This document shows positions 32,524 to 41,203 of a DNA stretch of 64,000 nucleotides, one piece after another. How positions within the stretch are numbered: position 1 is the first letter of the stretch; every line of letters begins with the position of its first letter. A model generated the notes under the pieces. That model was given only the letters and a program-made list of their open reading frames with translations. It was not told the DNA's origin and did not search any database. The stretch is from the NCBI GenBank assembly GCA_050943495.1, contig JBMNPH010000001.1, positions 451,417-515,416 on the forward strand. Reading direction: 5' to 3'. The translations under genes were made by a program, and so were the position numbers. The stretch comes from Merdivicinus sp050943495 (GTDB lineage: Bacteria; Bacillota; Clostridia; Oscillospirales; Ruminococcaceae).

Positions 32524-33798
32524 TCAGCAGCAGCTGTCTTCTTTGTAGTAGTGGCCAATTGCATCTGCACCGACGATAGCAGCATAAACGCTTTCCGGAG
32601 TGACAGCGAAGGGCATATTGCCAAGAGTATCGGTATCTGCACAAGCGAGGCGGGCAACTTCCATCAGCTGTTCTTTTTTGAGCTCATGGATTCCGAGATC
32701 ACAAAGGGTGGTAGGCAAGCCGACCGCCATGCAGAAGTTAATGACTTCCTCGATTTCCTCTGCGGGAGAATTTTCCAGAACCAGCTGTACCAGAGTTCCG
32801 AATGCCACTTTTTCACCATGATACATGCTGTGGGTTTCCGGAATTACGGTGAGGCCGTTGTGAATGGCATGAGCGCCGGCAAGACCGCCGCTTTCAAATC
32901 CCACACCGCTCAGGTAAGTGTTGGCTTCAATGATATTTTCCACAGCTTTGGTGCAAATTTTACGTTCAACAGCCAGTTTTGCCTTCAGGCCATCTGCCAG
33001 CAGAGTGTCATAGCAAAGACGTGCAAGCTGCATGGCAGCGAGGGTAGCTTTACCGCCCACGCAGTTGGTAGCATCCGAGGCTTTGCAGGCGCGCGCTTCG
33101 AAATAAGTTGCGAGGGCGTCACCCATGCCGGAAACCAGCAGGCGAGCCGGTGCAGCACTGACGATATCCGTATCAACGAGGACCATGTTGGGGTTGGAGG
33201 TGAGGAACAAGTAGCGTTCAAATACACCTTCATCCGAGTAGATTACCGACAGAGCCGAGCAGGGCGCATCAGTGGATGCAATGGTGGGGACGATTATGAC
33301 CGGCACTTTTGCATAGTAGGCGGCAGCTTTAGCGGTATCGTGGATTTTTCCGCCGCCGATTCCGACGATAACGTCGCAGCCGGAAGCGCGGAACTGTTCC
33401 AGAATACGGTTGATTTCATTCATGGAACATTCGCCGCGGAAATTTTCGTAGGTAGCGGTCATATCCGTGCCGGAGAGGCTTTCCGAAATAGCACCTTCTA
33501 CACGGGATTTTCCGGAATCACTGGTAAGAATGAAAAGTTTTTTGCCGAATTTTTCGACATGCTGTCCGAGGTTTCTGAGTTCGCCGCGGCCTTGTACATA
33601 ACGGCTGGGACTTCCGATGATATTTGCCATAGAATTTGACATCCTTTCTTTATTTGTGATATTTTTATCATACACCGTTGGCAGAGAAAAATCCAGATCT
33701 TTTTTGTGAACATCCTGCCGGAAATCGCGGGGATACATAGCGGCCAACTGCTCGTTATATTGTCGAACCATTTCCCGAAAATTGCTTTCCTGTGGCAT
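32524..33798 (-). CDS. gldA: Glycerol dehydrogenase GldA-like, with a 56-residue N-terminal extension
   Basis: An iron-alcohol-dehydrogenase-fold enzyme expected to oxidise glycerol to dihydroxyacetone with NAD+. The core has VGIGGGKIHDTAKA (cofactor), PTIASTDAPCSALSVIY, and metal ligands in VSGMGDALATYFEA, GAHAIHNGL and SMYHGEKVAFG. Typical GldA would start at ANIIGSPSRYVQG (ATG at 33630; 368 residues). The frame, however, is open for 56 more residues to an ATG at 33798 with a perfect AGGAGG 8 bases upstream, while the internal ATGs at 33630 and 33642 have poorly spaced AAAGGA. Both forms may be made. The extension has no similarity that I recognise. Confidence 0.88.
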   Translation of the reverse strand: MPQESNFREMVRQYNEQLAAMYPRDFRQDVHKKDLDFSLPTVYDKNITNKERMSNSMANIIGSPSRYVQGRGELRNLGQHVEKFGKKLFILTSDSGKSRVEGAISESLSGTDMTATYENFRGECSMNEINRILEQFRASGCDVIVGIGGGKIHDTAKAAAYYAKVPVIIVPTIASTDAPCSALSVIYSDEGVFERYLFLTSNPNMVLVDTDIVSAAPARLLVSGMGDALATYFEARACKASDATNCVGGKATLAAMQLARLCYDTLLADGLKAKLAVERKICTKAVENIIEANTYLSGVGFESGGLAGAHAIHNGLTVIPETHSMYHGEKVAFGTLVQLVLENSPAEEIEEVINFCMAVGLPTTLCDLGIHELKKEQLMEVARLACADTDTLGNMPFAVTPESVYAAIVGADAIGHYYKEDSCC

Positions 33799-33869
33799 AC
33801 AGATTTCCTCCTTTTTGATTGAGTATATGCAGAAAAGAAGCGGGTCATGCGGTATTTTGACTCGTATGA

Positions 33870-33898
33870 TTGTAAGAACGTAGGAAATATGCTACAAT
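33870..33898 (+). promoter_or_regulatory. Promoter of the IlvD/Edd dehydratase gene
   Basis: TTGTAA and TACAAT with 17 bases between and a TGC extension before the -10 box. The transcript would start near 33905, divergent from gldA. Confidence 0.7.
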
Positions 33899-33931
33899 AT
33901 GGGAAAAGGAAAAACAGAAAGGGTGAAATTT

Positions 33932-35650
33932 ATGTTAAAAAGCCAGCAGACAAGGGCGCTTGCTCCGGAAATGGATCCTCTTCGGATGGGAATGGGATGG
34001 AAAGCGGAGGATCTCGGAAAGCCACAGATTCTGATTGAGAGTACATTTGGGGAAAGCCATCCGGGAAGCGCGCATCTTCTGGAACTCGGGAACGCAGCAG
34101 CACAGGCTGCGGATCATGCAGGGGCGAAATCCGCCCGTTATTTTGCGACAGATATCTGCGACGGAATGGCGCAGGGACATGACGGGATCAATTACTCTCT
34201 GGCTTCCCGGGATACTATTGCAGACCTGATTGAAATTCATGCCAATGCAACCGGATTTGACGCAGGGGTATTTCTTTCAAGCTGTGATAAAGCCGTGCCG
34301 GCACAATTGATGGCAATTGGGCGGATTAATATTCCTTCCATCATGGTGACAGGAGGCGTAATGGATGCCGGTCCCGATCTTCTCACACTGGAACAAATCG
34401 GAATGTACAGCGCCATGCAGCAGCGCGGAGAAATATCAGAGGAACAGTTTACCTGGTACAAGCAGCATGCATGTCCGTCCTGCGGGGCATGTTCCTTTAT
34501 GGGAACCGCTTCTACGATGCAGATTATGGCCGAGGCGCTGGGATTGATGCTGCCCGGAACCGCGTTGATGCCGGCAATGTGTGCCGATTTGAAAGAGGCA
34601 GCTTCGCGGGCCGGAAAACGTGCTGCGGCGATGGCGCGGGAAGGCATAACAGCGCGGCAGATTGTGACGAGGGAAAGCTTTGAAAATGCAATTATAGTGC
34701 ATGCCGCCATCTCAGGATCAACCAACAGTCTGCTGCATCTTCCGGCAATCGCACATGAATTCGGCGTGGAATTGACCGGAGAGGATTTTGACCGTTTGCA
34801 TCGCCGTGCGCATTACCTGCTGGATATTCGTCCTGCTGGACGTTGGCCTGCTCAGTTCTTTTATTATGCAGGCGGTGTGCCGCGCATTATGGAGGAAATC
34901 CGTTCTGCCCTACATTTGGATGTCATGACCGTTACCGGAAAGACGTTGGGTGAGAACCTGGATGAATTGCGCGAGAATGGCTTTTACGAGCGGTGTGAGC
35001 AGTATTTAAAGCCGTGGGGAATCCGGCGGACTGACGTCATCCGTGAGTATGACGATGCAATCGGGATGGACGGCGCCATTGCCATTCTGCGCGGAAATCT
35101 GGCTCCAGACGGTGCGGTAGTTAAGCATACGGCAGTGCCTCGCGAAATGTTCCATGCTGTTTTGAAGGCTCGTCCGTTCGACAGTGAGGAAGAAGCGATC
35201 GCAGCAGTATTGCAGAAAAAGATCCACCCCGGCGAAGCAGTCTTCATTCGATATGAAGGCCCGCGAGGAAGCGGCATGCCAGAGATGTTTTATACAACGG
35301 AAGCAATTTCCTCTGACCCGGAATTGGCGAAAAGTATTGCGCTGATTACAGATGGGCGTTTTTCAGGCGCTTCCAAAGGCCCTGCTATCGGTCATGTCAG
35401 TCCGGAAGCAGCGTCCGGCGGTCCGATTGCTCTGGTGGAAGAGGGGGATTTGATCGAATTGGATATTCCGGAACGGAAGCTTGCGATTGTCGGGATCCAA
35501 GGGGAACCCAGAACACCGGAGGAGATAGAAGAAATTCTTCGGCAGCGGCGTGAAAAATGGCAAACGCGTCCGTCCAAATATCAAACCGGTGTACTGAGCC
35601 GGTTTACGCGGCAGGCGGTATCGCCGATGCGGGGCGGATATCAGGAATAA
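33932..35650 (+). CDS. IlvD/Edd family dehydratase, probably for sugar acids
   Basis: A 572-residue iron-sulfur dehydratase. Cluster and active-site segments are ATDICDGMAQGHDG (residues ~70), FLSSCDKAVPAQLMA (~113) and CPSCGACSFMGTASTM (~185). The C-terminal part has ITDGRFSGASKGPAIGHVSPEA. It could be dihydroxyacid dehydratase (branched-chain amino acids), but the motifs differ from IlvD (for example PSCGACSFMGTAS rather than CGGMYTAN). No ilv genes are near and arabinose genes are close, so an aldonic-acid dehydratase such as arabinonate or xylonate dehydratase is more likely. AAAGGGTG precedes the ATG. Confidence 0.85.
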   Translation: MLKSQQTRALAPEMDPLRMGMGWKAEDLGKPQILIESTFGESHPGSAHLLELGNAAAQAADHAGAKSARYFATDICDGMAQGHDGINYSLASRDTIADLIEIHANATGFDAGVFLSSCDKAVPAQLMAIGRINIPSIMVTGGVMDAGPDLLTLEQIGMYSAMQQRGEISEEQFTWYKQHACPSCGACSFMGTASTMQIMAEALGLMLPGTALMPAMCADLKEAASRAGKRAAAMAREGITARQIVTRESFENAIIVHAAISGSTNSLLHLPAIAHEFGVELTGEDFDRLHRRAHYLLDIRPAGRWPAQFFYYAGGVPRIMEEIRSALHLDVMTVTGKTLGENLDELRENGFYERCEQYLKPWGIRRTDVIREYDDAIGMDGAIAILRGNLAPDGAVVKHTAVPREMFHAVLKARPFDSEEEAIAAVLQKKIHPGEAVFIRYEGPRGSGMPEMFYTTEAISSDPELAKSIALITDGRFSGASKGPAIGHVSPEAASGGPIALVEEGDLIELDIPERKLAIVGIQGEPRTPEEIEEILRQRREKWQTRPSKYQTGVLSRFTRQAVSPMRGGYQE

Positions 35651-35817
35651 AATAAGAACTTAAGGGAAAATTAAGGAGATCTTGCCTGTTTCTTGAGAAA
35701 AATGGGGTACTCTGGTTGCAGGAAAAGAAAATGAGAATTTTTGAAGGGGAAAGAAATTCTGCTTCGTTTTCTTATTCGAAACGACCATGAAAGCTCAACA
35801 GACAGGAGGAAATCCTT

Positions 35818-37077
35818 ATGAAAATGATGTTGTCACTGTTGGCCGCGATGGCGTGGGGATTTAGCTTTGTATTTACTCTCTACGCAGGCTATAATTTATT
35901 GGTTGCTCTCGCAGGGTTAAAAAAGGAGAAGAAATTCGCTCCCGCTGCTGTGAAGAAACGCTTTGCGATGCTGATTGCAGCACGGAATGAGGAATGTGTG
36001 ATCGGCAATCTGGTGCAGACGCTAAAAGAGCAGGACTATCCATCGGATTTGTACGACATTTATGTGATTCCCAATAACTGTACGGATGATACCGCTGGTG
36101 CTGCGCGGCGTGCAGGTGCGAAAATACTGGAATGTACGGTTCCGGTCAAATCCAAAGGCGAGGTATTGACCTTTGCATTTGACCATCTTCTTGCCGGAGT
36201 GAAACAGTATGATGCTTTTTGTGTCTTTGATGCGGACAATCTGGTGGATCCCGGTTTCCTGAATGCGATGAATGATGCGCTTTGCAGCGGTGCAAAGGCA
36301 GGCCAGGCTTATCGGGACAGCAAAAATCCCTACGATACTGCGATGTCAGGAAGCTACTCCATTTATTACTGGATGATTAATCGGTTCTATAACCGTTCCC
36401 GCTCGAATATCGGAATGACCGCCATGATCAACGGCAGCGGCTTTATGGTGAGCGCGGATCTGATCCGGGAAATGGGCGGATTCCATACATATACCATGAC
36501 CGAAGATATTGAATTTACAACGCAGTGTGTTCTGCGGGATGTTAAGGTCGAGTGGGTTCCGGAAGCACACATCTATGACGAGCAGCCGCTGACCTTTGCC
36601 CAGTCATGGAAACAGCGCAAACGCTGGTCAACCGGACTTCTGCAAGGTTGTGCAAGGTATCTGCCTGCACTTGTGAAACGTTCGCTTACCTGCCATAGCC
36701 GGCTCGCGACGGATCAGATGATCTTTTTCTTAGCACCGGTGATGCAGGTAGTATGCTTCCTTTCGATGGTAATCAGTGCAGTCATGGCGCTGTTTTATCT
36801 CCAGATTGATCTCTTTCCCCAGACCGAAGTTTTCTGGAAACTGTTTTCGCCGATTGGCTTTTCTTTCCTGTTGACAACCGGATCATCGCTGATTACGCTA
36901 ATCCTGGAGAAAAAGTGGAACTGGAAACTTTGGAAAGCGGCACTGCATTACTGGGTTTTTGTTATGAGCTGGATTCCGATCAATCTGGTGTGCCTGTTTA
37001 AACGCACGACTGTTTGGGATGAAATCAAGCATACACGCGCCATTGCGATGTCTGAGCTTTCGATTGAAAGCAAATAA
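35818..37077 (+). CDS. Family 2 membrane glycosyltransferase
   Basis: A 419-residue processive-type glycosyltransferase. It has an N-terminal helix (residues 5-28), a GT-A catalytic domain and two or three C-terminal helices (300-400). Catalytic motifs are present: MLIAARNEE, DAFCVFDADN (DxD), TMTEDIEF (TED base) and the polymer-binding QRKRW. This set is shared by cellulose, hyaluronan and poly-GlcNAc synthases and by some glycolipid transferases. AGGAGG lies 7 bases before the ATG. The 168-base gap upstream shows no confident promoter, only a small CGTTT/AAACG hairpin. The product sugar is not predictable. Confidence 0.88.
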   Translation: MKMMLSLLAAMAWGFSFVFTLYAGYNLLVALAGLKKEKKFAPAAVKKRFAMLIAARNEECVIGNLVQTLKEQDYPSDLYDIYVIPNNCTDDTAGAARRAGAKILECTVPVKSKGEVLTFAFDHLLAGVKQYDAFCVFDADNLVDPGFLNAMNDALCSGAKAGQAYRDSKNPYDTAMSGSYSIYYWMINRFYNRSRSNIGMTAMINGSGFMVSADLIREMGGFHTYTMTEDIEFTTQCVLRDVKVEWVPEAHIYDEQPLTFAQSWKQRKRWSTGLLQGCARYLPALVKRSLTCHSRLATDQMIFFLAPVMQVVCFLSMVISAVMALFYLQIDLFPQTEVFWKLFSPIGFSFLLTTGSSLITLILEKKWNWKLWKAALHYWVFVMSWIPINLVCLFKRTTVWDEIKHTRAIAMSELSIESK

Positions 37078-37110
37078 TTTAAAGTTGCATGACCTCTTAT
37101 CTTGATCCTG

Positions 37111-37142
37111 CCGTCCGGTGTTGCCTACCGGACGGTTTTTTT
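37111..37142 (+). terminator. Intrinsic terminator after glycosyltransferase gene
   Basis: CCGTCCGGT pairs perfectly with ACCGGACGG around GTTGCCT and is followed by seven T. Confidence 0.95.
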
Positions 37143-37146
37143 ATGA

Positions 37147-37827
37147 TTAGGAACAGAACAGATGGGCTCCGATCCGTTTGATGACAGGACGGGTACGGAT
37201 CCATTGATTGTCGGTTTTATCGGGATTGTAGTAGTAAATCGCACCGCCGGAGGGATCTGTTCCGTTTAAGGCATCACGCGCCGCACGATATGCGGAATCA
37301 GCAACCGGTTCATTAAACTGGCCGTCCGTAATGGCAGTAAAGGCACCGGGTTGATAGATAACACCGGAAAGTGTATCCGGGAAGGAGGGATGTTCGATTC
37401 GGTTGAGTACAACTGCACCAACTGCTACCTGACCTTCATACGGTTCGCCACGCGCTTCGGCAGAAATGATCCGGGCGAGAAGATTGACATTTGCCTCATT
37501 TGCCTGGGGGATACTGCCGACAGTAATTCCCAACTTTTTGAGAGTCTGAGGGCCTGCAATCCCATCAACAGCTAGTCCTTGCTGTTTCTGAAAACGTTTG
37601 ACAGCGGCCTCGGTTTGGGATCCGAAAATTCCATCTACATTTCCATTGTAAAGTCCGCGGTCTTTGAGTTCCTGCTGAATCGCCTTGACTTCATTTCCGC
37701 GGGAACCGACTTTGGATAAGGTTTGAGTGGTCGGGATACCGTAGAAAAAGCATACGGCAACGACTGTGAGGATATTTGCCGTAACAGCGGCTAGAGCACG
37801 GAGAAAGGTTTGCCGAGTAATTTGCAT
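37147..37827 (-). CDS. sleB: Spore cortex-lytic enzyme SleB-like
   Basis: A 226-residue protein with a signal anchor (residues 8-30), a peptidoglycan-binding domain (about 38-100, GNEVKAIQQELKDRGLYNG) and a hydrolase_2 domain (about 113-226). The catalytic Glu is in SAEARGEPYEGQ. The domain order and length fit SleB, the lytic transglycosylase that degrades spore cortex peptidoglycan during germination. This is the best sign in the window that the organism forms spores. AAAGGA precedes the ATG. No confident forespore promoter was recognised upstream. No ypeB partner gene is adjacent, which differs from Bacillus. Confidence 0.92.
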   Translation of the reverse strand: MQITRQTFLRALAAVTANILTVVAVCFFYGIPTTQTLSKVGSRGNEVKAIQQELKDRGLYNGNVDGIFGSQTEAAVKRFQKQQGLAVDGIAGPQTLKKLGITVGSIPQANEANVNLLARIISAEARGEPYEGQVAVGAVVLNRIEHPSFPDTLSGVIYQPGAFTAITDGQFNEPVADSAYRAARDALNGTDPSGGAIYYYNPDKTDNQWIRTRPVIKRIGAHLFCS

Positions 37828-37894
37828 ACAATCATCCTTTCCAAGATTTTATATACAGATTACCCGAATTTTGGAATTTTATACGGGATTGAAA

Positions 37895-37923
37895 TTGACC
37901 TTGACTTTGCAGCATGCTATACT
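37895..37923 (+). promoter_or_regulatory. Promoter of HAD phosphatase gene
   Basis: TTGACC, a 17-base spacer and TATACT with a TGC extension. A second TTGACT directly follows the first -35 box. Confidence 0.75.
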
Positions 37924-37955
37924 AAAGAATGAAATCAAAGCAAAGGAGTATCTCA

Positions 37956-38609
37956 ATGGATTGGAAGGGAATTATCTTCGACATGGATGGGACGCTGCTC
38001 GACAGTATGATTTATTGGCGGCGGATCGGATCCATTTGTTTAAAATATTTTGGAAAAGAGCCACGGGAGGCAGATTTTGACCGCCGGATTTACCGGATGA
38101 GTAATGAACAGATTATTCGGATTTTTGCAGAGTACGGAATGACATTCCAAAACCGACAGGATTATGTCAATACCTATTATGCGGCCATTAAGCCTTATTA
38201 TGAAAAGGTGAAGCCATTGGATGGGGTACCGGAATTCCTGAAAAAAATGCAGGAAAAAGGAGAGCGGATGTGCGTAGCAACCGCAACGCGCTCGGATGTC
38301 GCCATTCCGGTGCTGGAACGGTTGGATTTGATGAAATACTTTGAATTTCTGCTGTGCTGCGATGATGTCGGGGCAGGCAAGGATAAACCGGATATTTATC
38401 TGCGGGCAGCGGAAAAGCTGGGGTATCCGGTTGCGGAAACGCTGGTTATGGAGGATGCACTGTATTGTGTTCGGACGGCAAAACATGCCGGTTTTCCGGT
38501 AATTGGTGTGATGGACCGCACGGCTGATCCGGAGGAAATCGCGGGAATGCGAAAAGAATCGGATCGCTTTATTGAAAGCTATGCAGAGATTTTGGAGGAT
38601 CTGAAATGA
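37956..38609 (+). CDS. HAD superfamily hydrolase (type IA)
   Basis: A 217-residue phosphatase or phosphoglucomutase-like enzyme. Motif I is FDMDGTLLDS (residues 8-17), motif II VATATRSD, motif III around GAGKDKPDIYL and motif IV LVMEDALYCV. The helical cap between residues 18 and 85 fits subfamily IA. AAAGGAG lies about 10 bases before the ATG at 37956. Its last codons overlap the next gene by 4 bases, so it is co-translated with the acetyltransferase. The substrate is unknown. Confidence 0.9.
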   Translation: MDWKGIIFDMDGTLLDSMIYWRRIGSICLKYFGKEPREADFDRRIYRMSNEQIIRIFAEYGMTFQNRQDYVNTYYAAIKPYYEKVKPLDGVPEFLKKMQEKGERMCVATATRSDVAIPVLERLDLMKYFEFLLCCDDVGAGKDKPDIYLRAAEKLGYPVAETLVMEDALYCVRTAKHAGFPVIGVMDRTADPEEIAGMRKESDRFIESYAEILEDLK

Positions 38610-39268
38610 AATGGTTACCAATAGATATGGACACTTATCCCCGACGGGAACATTTTGAACATTACAGCAAGCGTGTGCGCTGCGGATATGGCATGACTGT
38701 TTCCATTGAGGTTGGGAATCTGATTCAGCGCGCTCGGCAAGAGAACGTGTCCTTTTATGCAGCGGAAATTTATATGCTTTCGCATATTGTGAACCGGCAT
38801 CCTGAATTTCGGTGCAGCTTGGATGGGGAGGGGAGATTGGGATATTGGGAATCTCTTTGCCCCTCATATACGATTTTTCATCCGGAAACCGAGACATTTT
38901 CTTCGATCTGGACGGAATACGAAGAAGATTTTGCGGCTTTTTATCGCAATTTTCAGAAAGATCGCAGTCAGTACGGCAGCAATCTTTCCTTTGAGGCGAA
39001 ACCGGATACTCCGCCCCATATTTTGAATGTTTCCAGTATTCCGTGGGCAAATTATACGGATTTCCATCTGGATTTATTTGATGGCGGGAATTATCTGCTG
39101 CCGATTTTTACATTGGGAAAATATACAGAACAGAATGGAAATTGGCTTTTGCCAGTGACGGCGCAGGTACATCATGCGACATGTGACGGCTATCATGTAT
39201 CACGCCTTTTCCAGGAAATGCAGGATATGGCAGACCATTGTTCTGAATGGCTGCATGGGGAGAAATAG
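38606..39268 (+). CDS. CatA-like O-acetyltransferase (chloramphenicol acetyltransferase family)
   Basis: A 220-residue trimeric-type acetyltransferase. The active-site block is QVHHATCDGYH (residues 187-197) with catalytic His at 190 and structural Asp at 194. VSSIPWANYTDF (142-153) and PIFTLGKY (166-173) align with the acetyl-CoA and substrate regions of known CAT enzymes. By eye, the Ser that stabilises the reaction intermediate in characterised CATs (PWVSF, Ser148 of CAT III) is Asn149 here. True chloramphenicol resistance is therefore uncertain. The chromosomal setting beside a HAD phosphatase also argues for a different acceptor. Confidence 0.85.
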   Translation: MKWLPIDMDTYPRREHFEHYSKRVRCGYGMTVSIEVGNLIQRARQENVSFYAAEIYMLSHIVNRHPEFRCSLDGEGRLGYWESLCPSYTIFHPETETFSSIWTEYEEDFAAFYRNFQKDRSQYGSNLSFEAKPDTPPHILNVSSIPWANYTDFHLDLFDGGNYLLPIFTLGKYTEQNGNWLLPVTAQVHHATCDGYHVSRLFQEMQDMADHCSEWLHGEK

Positions 39269-39323
39269 GACAAAATGCCCAAAAGCAGATCAAAACTCTG
39301 GTGAAATTCCTACGGCAAATTAT

Positions 39324-39352
39324 TTGCAAAATATGTCGAAACCCAGTATAAT
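39324..39352 (+). promoter_or_regulatory. Promoter of the PRPP synthetase gene
   Basis: TTGCAA, 17 bases and TATAAT. The leader is about 60 bases with no obvious structure. Confidence 0.85.
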
Positions 39353-39417
39353 AAAAATATATGGCCGAATTCGGTCAATTTGATGTTCTGATTACGTAAA
39401 ATTAGGAGGAATTTACT

Positions 39418-40602
39418 GTGCAGGAACAAATCCATGAGATTTCGATCCCAGTAGGTATGATGAGTCTGGTTGGAATGAAAGGCTGCGAGGAAATTACCAC
39501 AAAAGTGGATAATTACTTGGTGGACTGGCGTTCCCAGCGGCACGGCGAATTTATGAATGATGCAGATTTTATCGGCTATTGTCGGGATACCTATCAACTC
39601 CGGGCAGAATGTCCGCGTTTTGGTACCGGTGAAGCAAAAGGTACGCTGAAAGAATCTGTCCGTGGACACGACCTCTATATTCTGACGGATGTGTTCAATT
39701 ATGGTGTTACTTACAAAATGTACGGTATGGAAGTGCCGATGAGTCCGGACGATCATTATCAGGATTTGAAACGTGTCATTGCAGCAGTCAGCGGCAAGGC
39801 GCGCCGGATCAATGTGATTATGCCCATGCTGTATGAGGGCAGACAGCACCGCCGGACATCGCGGGAATCTCTTGACTGTGCCCTGTGCCTGCAGGAATTG
39901 GCAGATATGGGCGTGGATAATCTGATTACCTTTGATGCTCATGATGCACGTGTCCAGAACGCAATCCCGCTGAAGGGATTTGAGAATGTGCAGCCCACCT
40001 ATCAGTTCCTGAAAGCAATGGTAAATACCATTCCGGATATTGAGTTTGACCGAGAACATCTGATGATGATTTCTCCGGATGAAGGCGGCATGTCCCGTTG
40101 TATGTACTATTCGTCCGTATTGGGCGTGGATCTGGGTATGTTCTACAAGAGACGCGATTATTCGGTGATTGTAAACGGCCGGAATCCGATCGTAGCGCAT
40201 GAATTCCTGGGAGATAATGTAGCCGGTAAAGATCTGATCATTGCGGATGACATGATTTCTTCGGGAGAATCGGTTCTGGAAATTGCAGCCAAGCTCAAAA
40301 AAATGGGGGCTCGTCGTATCTTTGTATTTGCAACATTTGGTCTGTTCTGCGAAGGGCTGAGCAAATTTGATGCGGCATATGCAGCAGGGGATATCTCCCA
40401 TGTGTTTACAACAAATCTGATTTATCGGACTCCGGAATTGCTGCAAAGAGAATGGTATACTTCTGTAGATCTGTCCAAGTATATCGCATATATTGTGGAC
40501 AATCTGAATCACGATCAGTCGATCAGCAACCTTTTGAATCCAGTGCATCGGATCAACTTGTTGCTGGAAAGAAAGCGTGCGCAGAAGAATCAGAATGCGT
40601 AA
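39418..40602 (+). CDS. prs: Ribose-phosphate pyrophosphokinase, long form
   Basis: A 394-residue PRPP synthetase-like protein that should make phosphoribosyl pyrophosphate from ribose-5-phosphate and ATP. Family blocks: VIMPMLYEGRQHRR (catalytic-loop region), ITFDAHDARVQN, ISPDEGGMSR and the PRPP-binding loop DLIIADDMISSGES. It is about 75 residues longer than the usual 315, with extra sequence at both ends (N-terminal 90 residues and the Lys/Arg-rich C-terminus). The start is GTG at 39418, 7-8 bases after AGGAGG; no ATG is available there. A divergent long-form branch exists in some Clostridia; whether it replaces or supplements the standard enzyme is unknown. Confidence 0.85.
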   Translation: MQEQIHEISIPVGMMSLVGMKGCEEITTKVDNYLVDWRSQRHGEFMNDADFIGYCRDTYQLRAECPRFGTGEAKGTLKESVRGHDLYILTDVFNYGVTYKMYGMEVPMSPDDHYQDLKRVIAAVSGKARRINVIMPMLYEGRQHRRTSRESLDCALCLQELADMGVDNLITFDAHDARVQNAIPLKGFENVQPTYQFLKAMVNTIPDIEFDREHLMMISPDEGGMSRCMYYSSVLGVDLGMFYKRRDYSVIVNGRNPIVAHEFLGDNVAGKDLIIADDMISSGESVLEIAAKLKKMGARRIFVFATFGLFCEGLSKFDAAYAAGDISHVFTTNLIYRTPELLQREWYTSVDLSKYIAYIVDNLNHDQSISNLLNPVHRINLLLERKRAQKNQNA

Positions 40603-40613
40603 AAAGTAAGGAA

Positions 40614-40650
40614 TTTCGGGCCTTTTTCTACTTTGGAAGAAGGCCCGAAA
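40614..40650 (+). terminator. Hairpin after the PRPP synthetase gene
   Basis: TTTCGGGCCTT (40614-40624) pairs with AAGGCCCGAAA (40640-40650). The following sequence is A-rich rather than T-rich, so termination may be weak. Confidence 0.6.
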
Positions 40651-40689
40651 ATTGTTCCAAAAAAAATTGAAAAAATTTGAAAAAAGGTG

Positions 40690-40718
40690 TTGACAAACAA
40701 AAGGCAGTATGCTATAAT
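40690..40718 (+). promoter_or_regulatory. Consensus promoter of the tRNA cluster
   Basis: TTGACA, 17 bases and TATAAT, with the TGC extension; a perfect strong promoter as expected for stable RNA. Confidence 0.92.
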
Positions 40719-40780
40719 AACATACGTTGCTGATACAAAAGATTGCAACATGAAGGAAATAAAGTTCTGTGTTTTCTCTT

Positions 40781-40854
<74 letters not shown>

Positions 40855-40868
40855 ACCGTTTCGGTTAT

Positions 40869-40945
40869 GCGCTCATAGCTCAGCTGGATAGAGCAACTGC
40901 CTTCTAAGCAGTAGGTCTCAGGTTCGAGTCCTGATGGGCGCGCCA
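40869..40945 (+). tRNA. tRNA-Arg(TCT)
   Basis: GCGCTCA pairs with TGGGCGC (one G-U), discriminator G, encoded CCA. The anticodon stem ACTGC/GCAGT encloses CTTCTAA, giving TCT. Confidence 0.96.
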
Positions 40946-40952
40946 ACAATAT

Positions 40953-41030
40953 GGTGGGTATAGCGCAGTTGGTTAGCGCGTCAGATTGTGGCTCTGAAGG
41001 CCGTGGGTTCGAATCCCACTATCCACCCCA
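40953..41030 (+). tRNA. tRNA-His(GTG)
   Basis: GTGGGTA pairs with TATCCAC. An extra G at 40953 faces the discriminator C, the identity mark of tRNA-His. The anticodon loop TTGTGGC gives GTG. CCA is encoded. Confidence 0.96.
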
Positions 41031-41039
41031 CTATTACAC

Positions 41040-41115
41040 TGGGCTATCGCCAAGTGGTAAGGCACAGGACTTTGACTCCTGCATTCCGATGGTTCGAATC
41101 CATCTAGCCCAACCA
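41040..41115 (+). tRNA. tRNA-Gln(TTG)
   Basis: TGGGCTA pairs with TAGCCCA, discriminator A, encoded CCA. The anticodon stem CAGGA/TCCTG encloses CTTTGAC, giving TTG. Confidence 0.96.
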
Positions 41116-41124
41116 AGTTCATAT

Positions 41125-41200
41125 TGGGGTGTCGCCAAGGGGTAAGGCATCAGATTCTGGCTCTGACATTCCGAGGGTTCAAATCCTTCCACCCCAACCA
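41125..41200 (+). tRNA. tRNA-Gln(CTG), copy 1
   Basis: TGGGGTG pairs with CACCCCA, discriminator A, encoded CCA. The anticodon loop TTCTGGC between TCAGA and TCTGA gives CTG. It is identical over all 76 bases to the copy at 41300. Confidence 0.95.
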
Positions 41201-41203
41201 AGT

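Noticed and set aside
32551..33639. Open reading frame of 362 codons on the plus strand opposite gldA
   Set aside because: The minus-strand frame carries all glycerol dehydrogenase motifs; the plus-strand product is Gly/Phe/His-rich without motifs.
33840..33870. TTGACT at 33857 as the -35 box for the dehydratase gene
   Set aside because: Spacing to the -10 box TACAAT is 30 bases; TTGTAA at 33870 fits with 17.
38040..39050. Open reading frame of 336 codons on the minus strand across the HAD and CAT-like genes
   Set aside because: Both plus-strand genes are recognisable with motifs; the antisense frame has none and no start signals.
39310..40548. Open reading frame of 412 codons on the minus strand opposite the PRPP synthetase gene
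   Set aside because: It overlaps a clear enzyme gene on the plus strand, has no ribosome binding site of note, and its His/Cys/Ile-rich product resembles no family. It is a shadow of codon bias.
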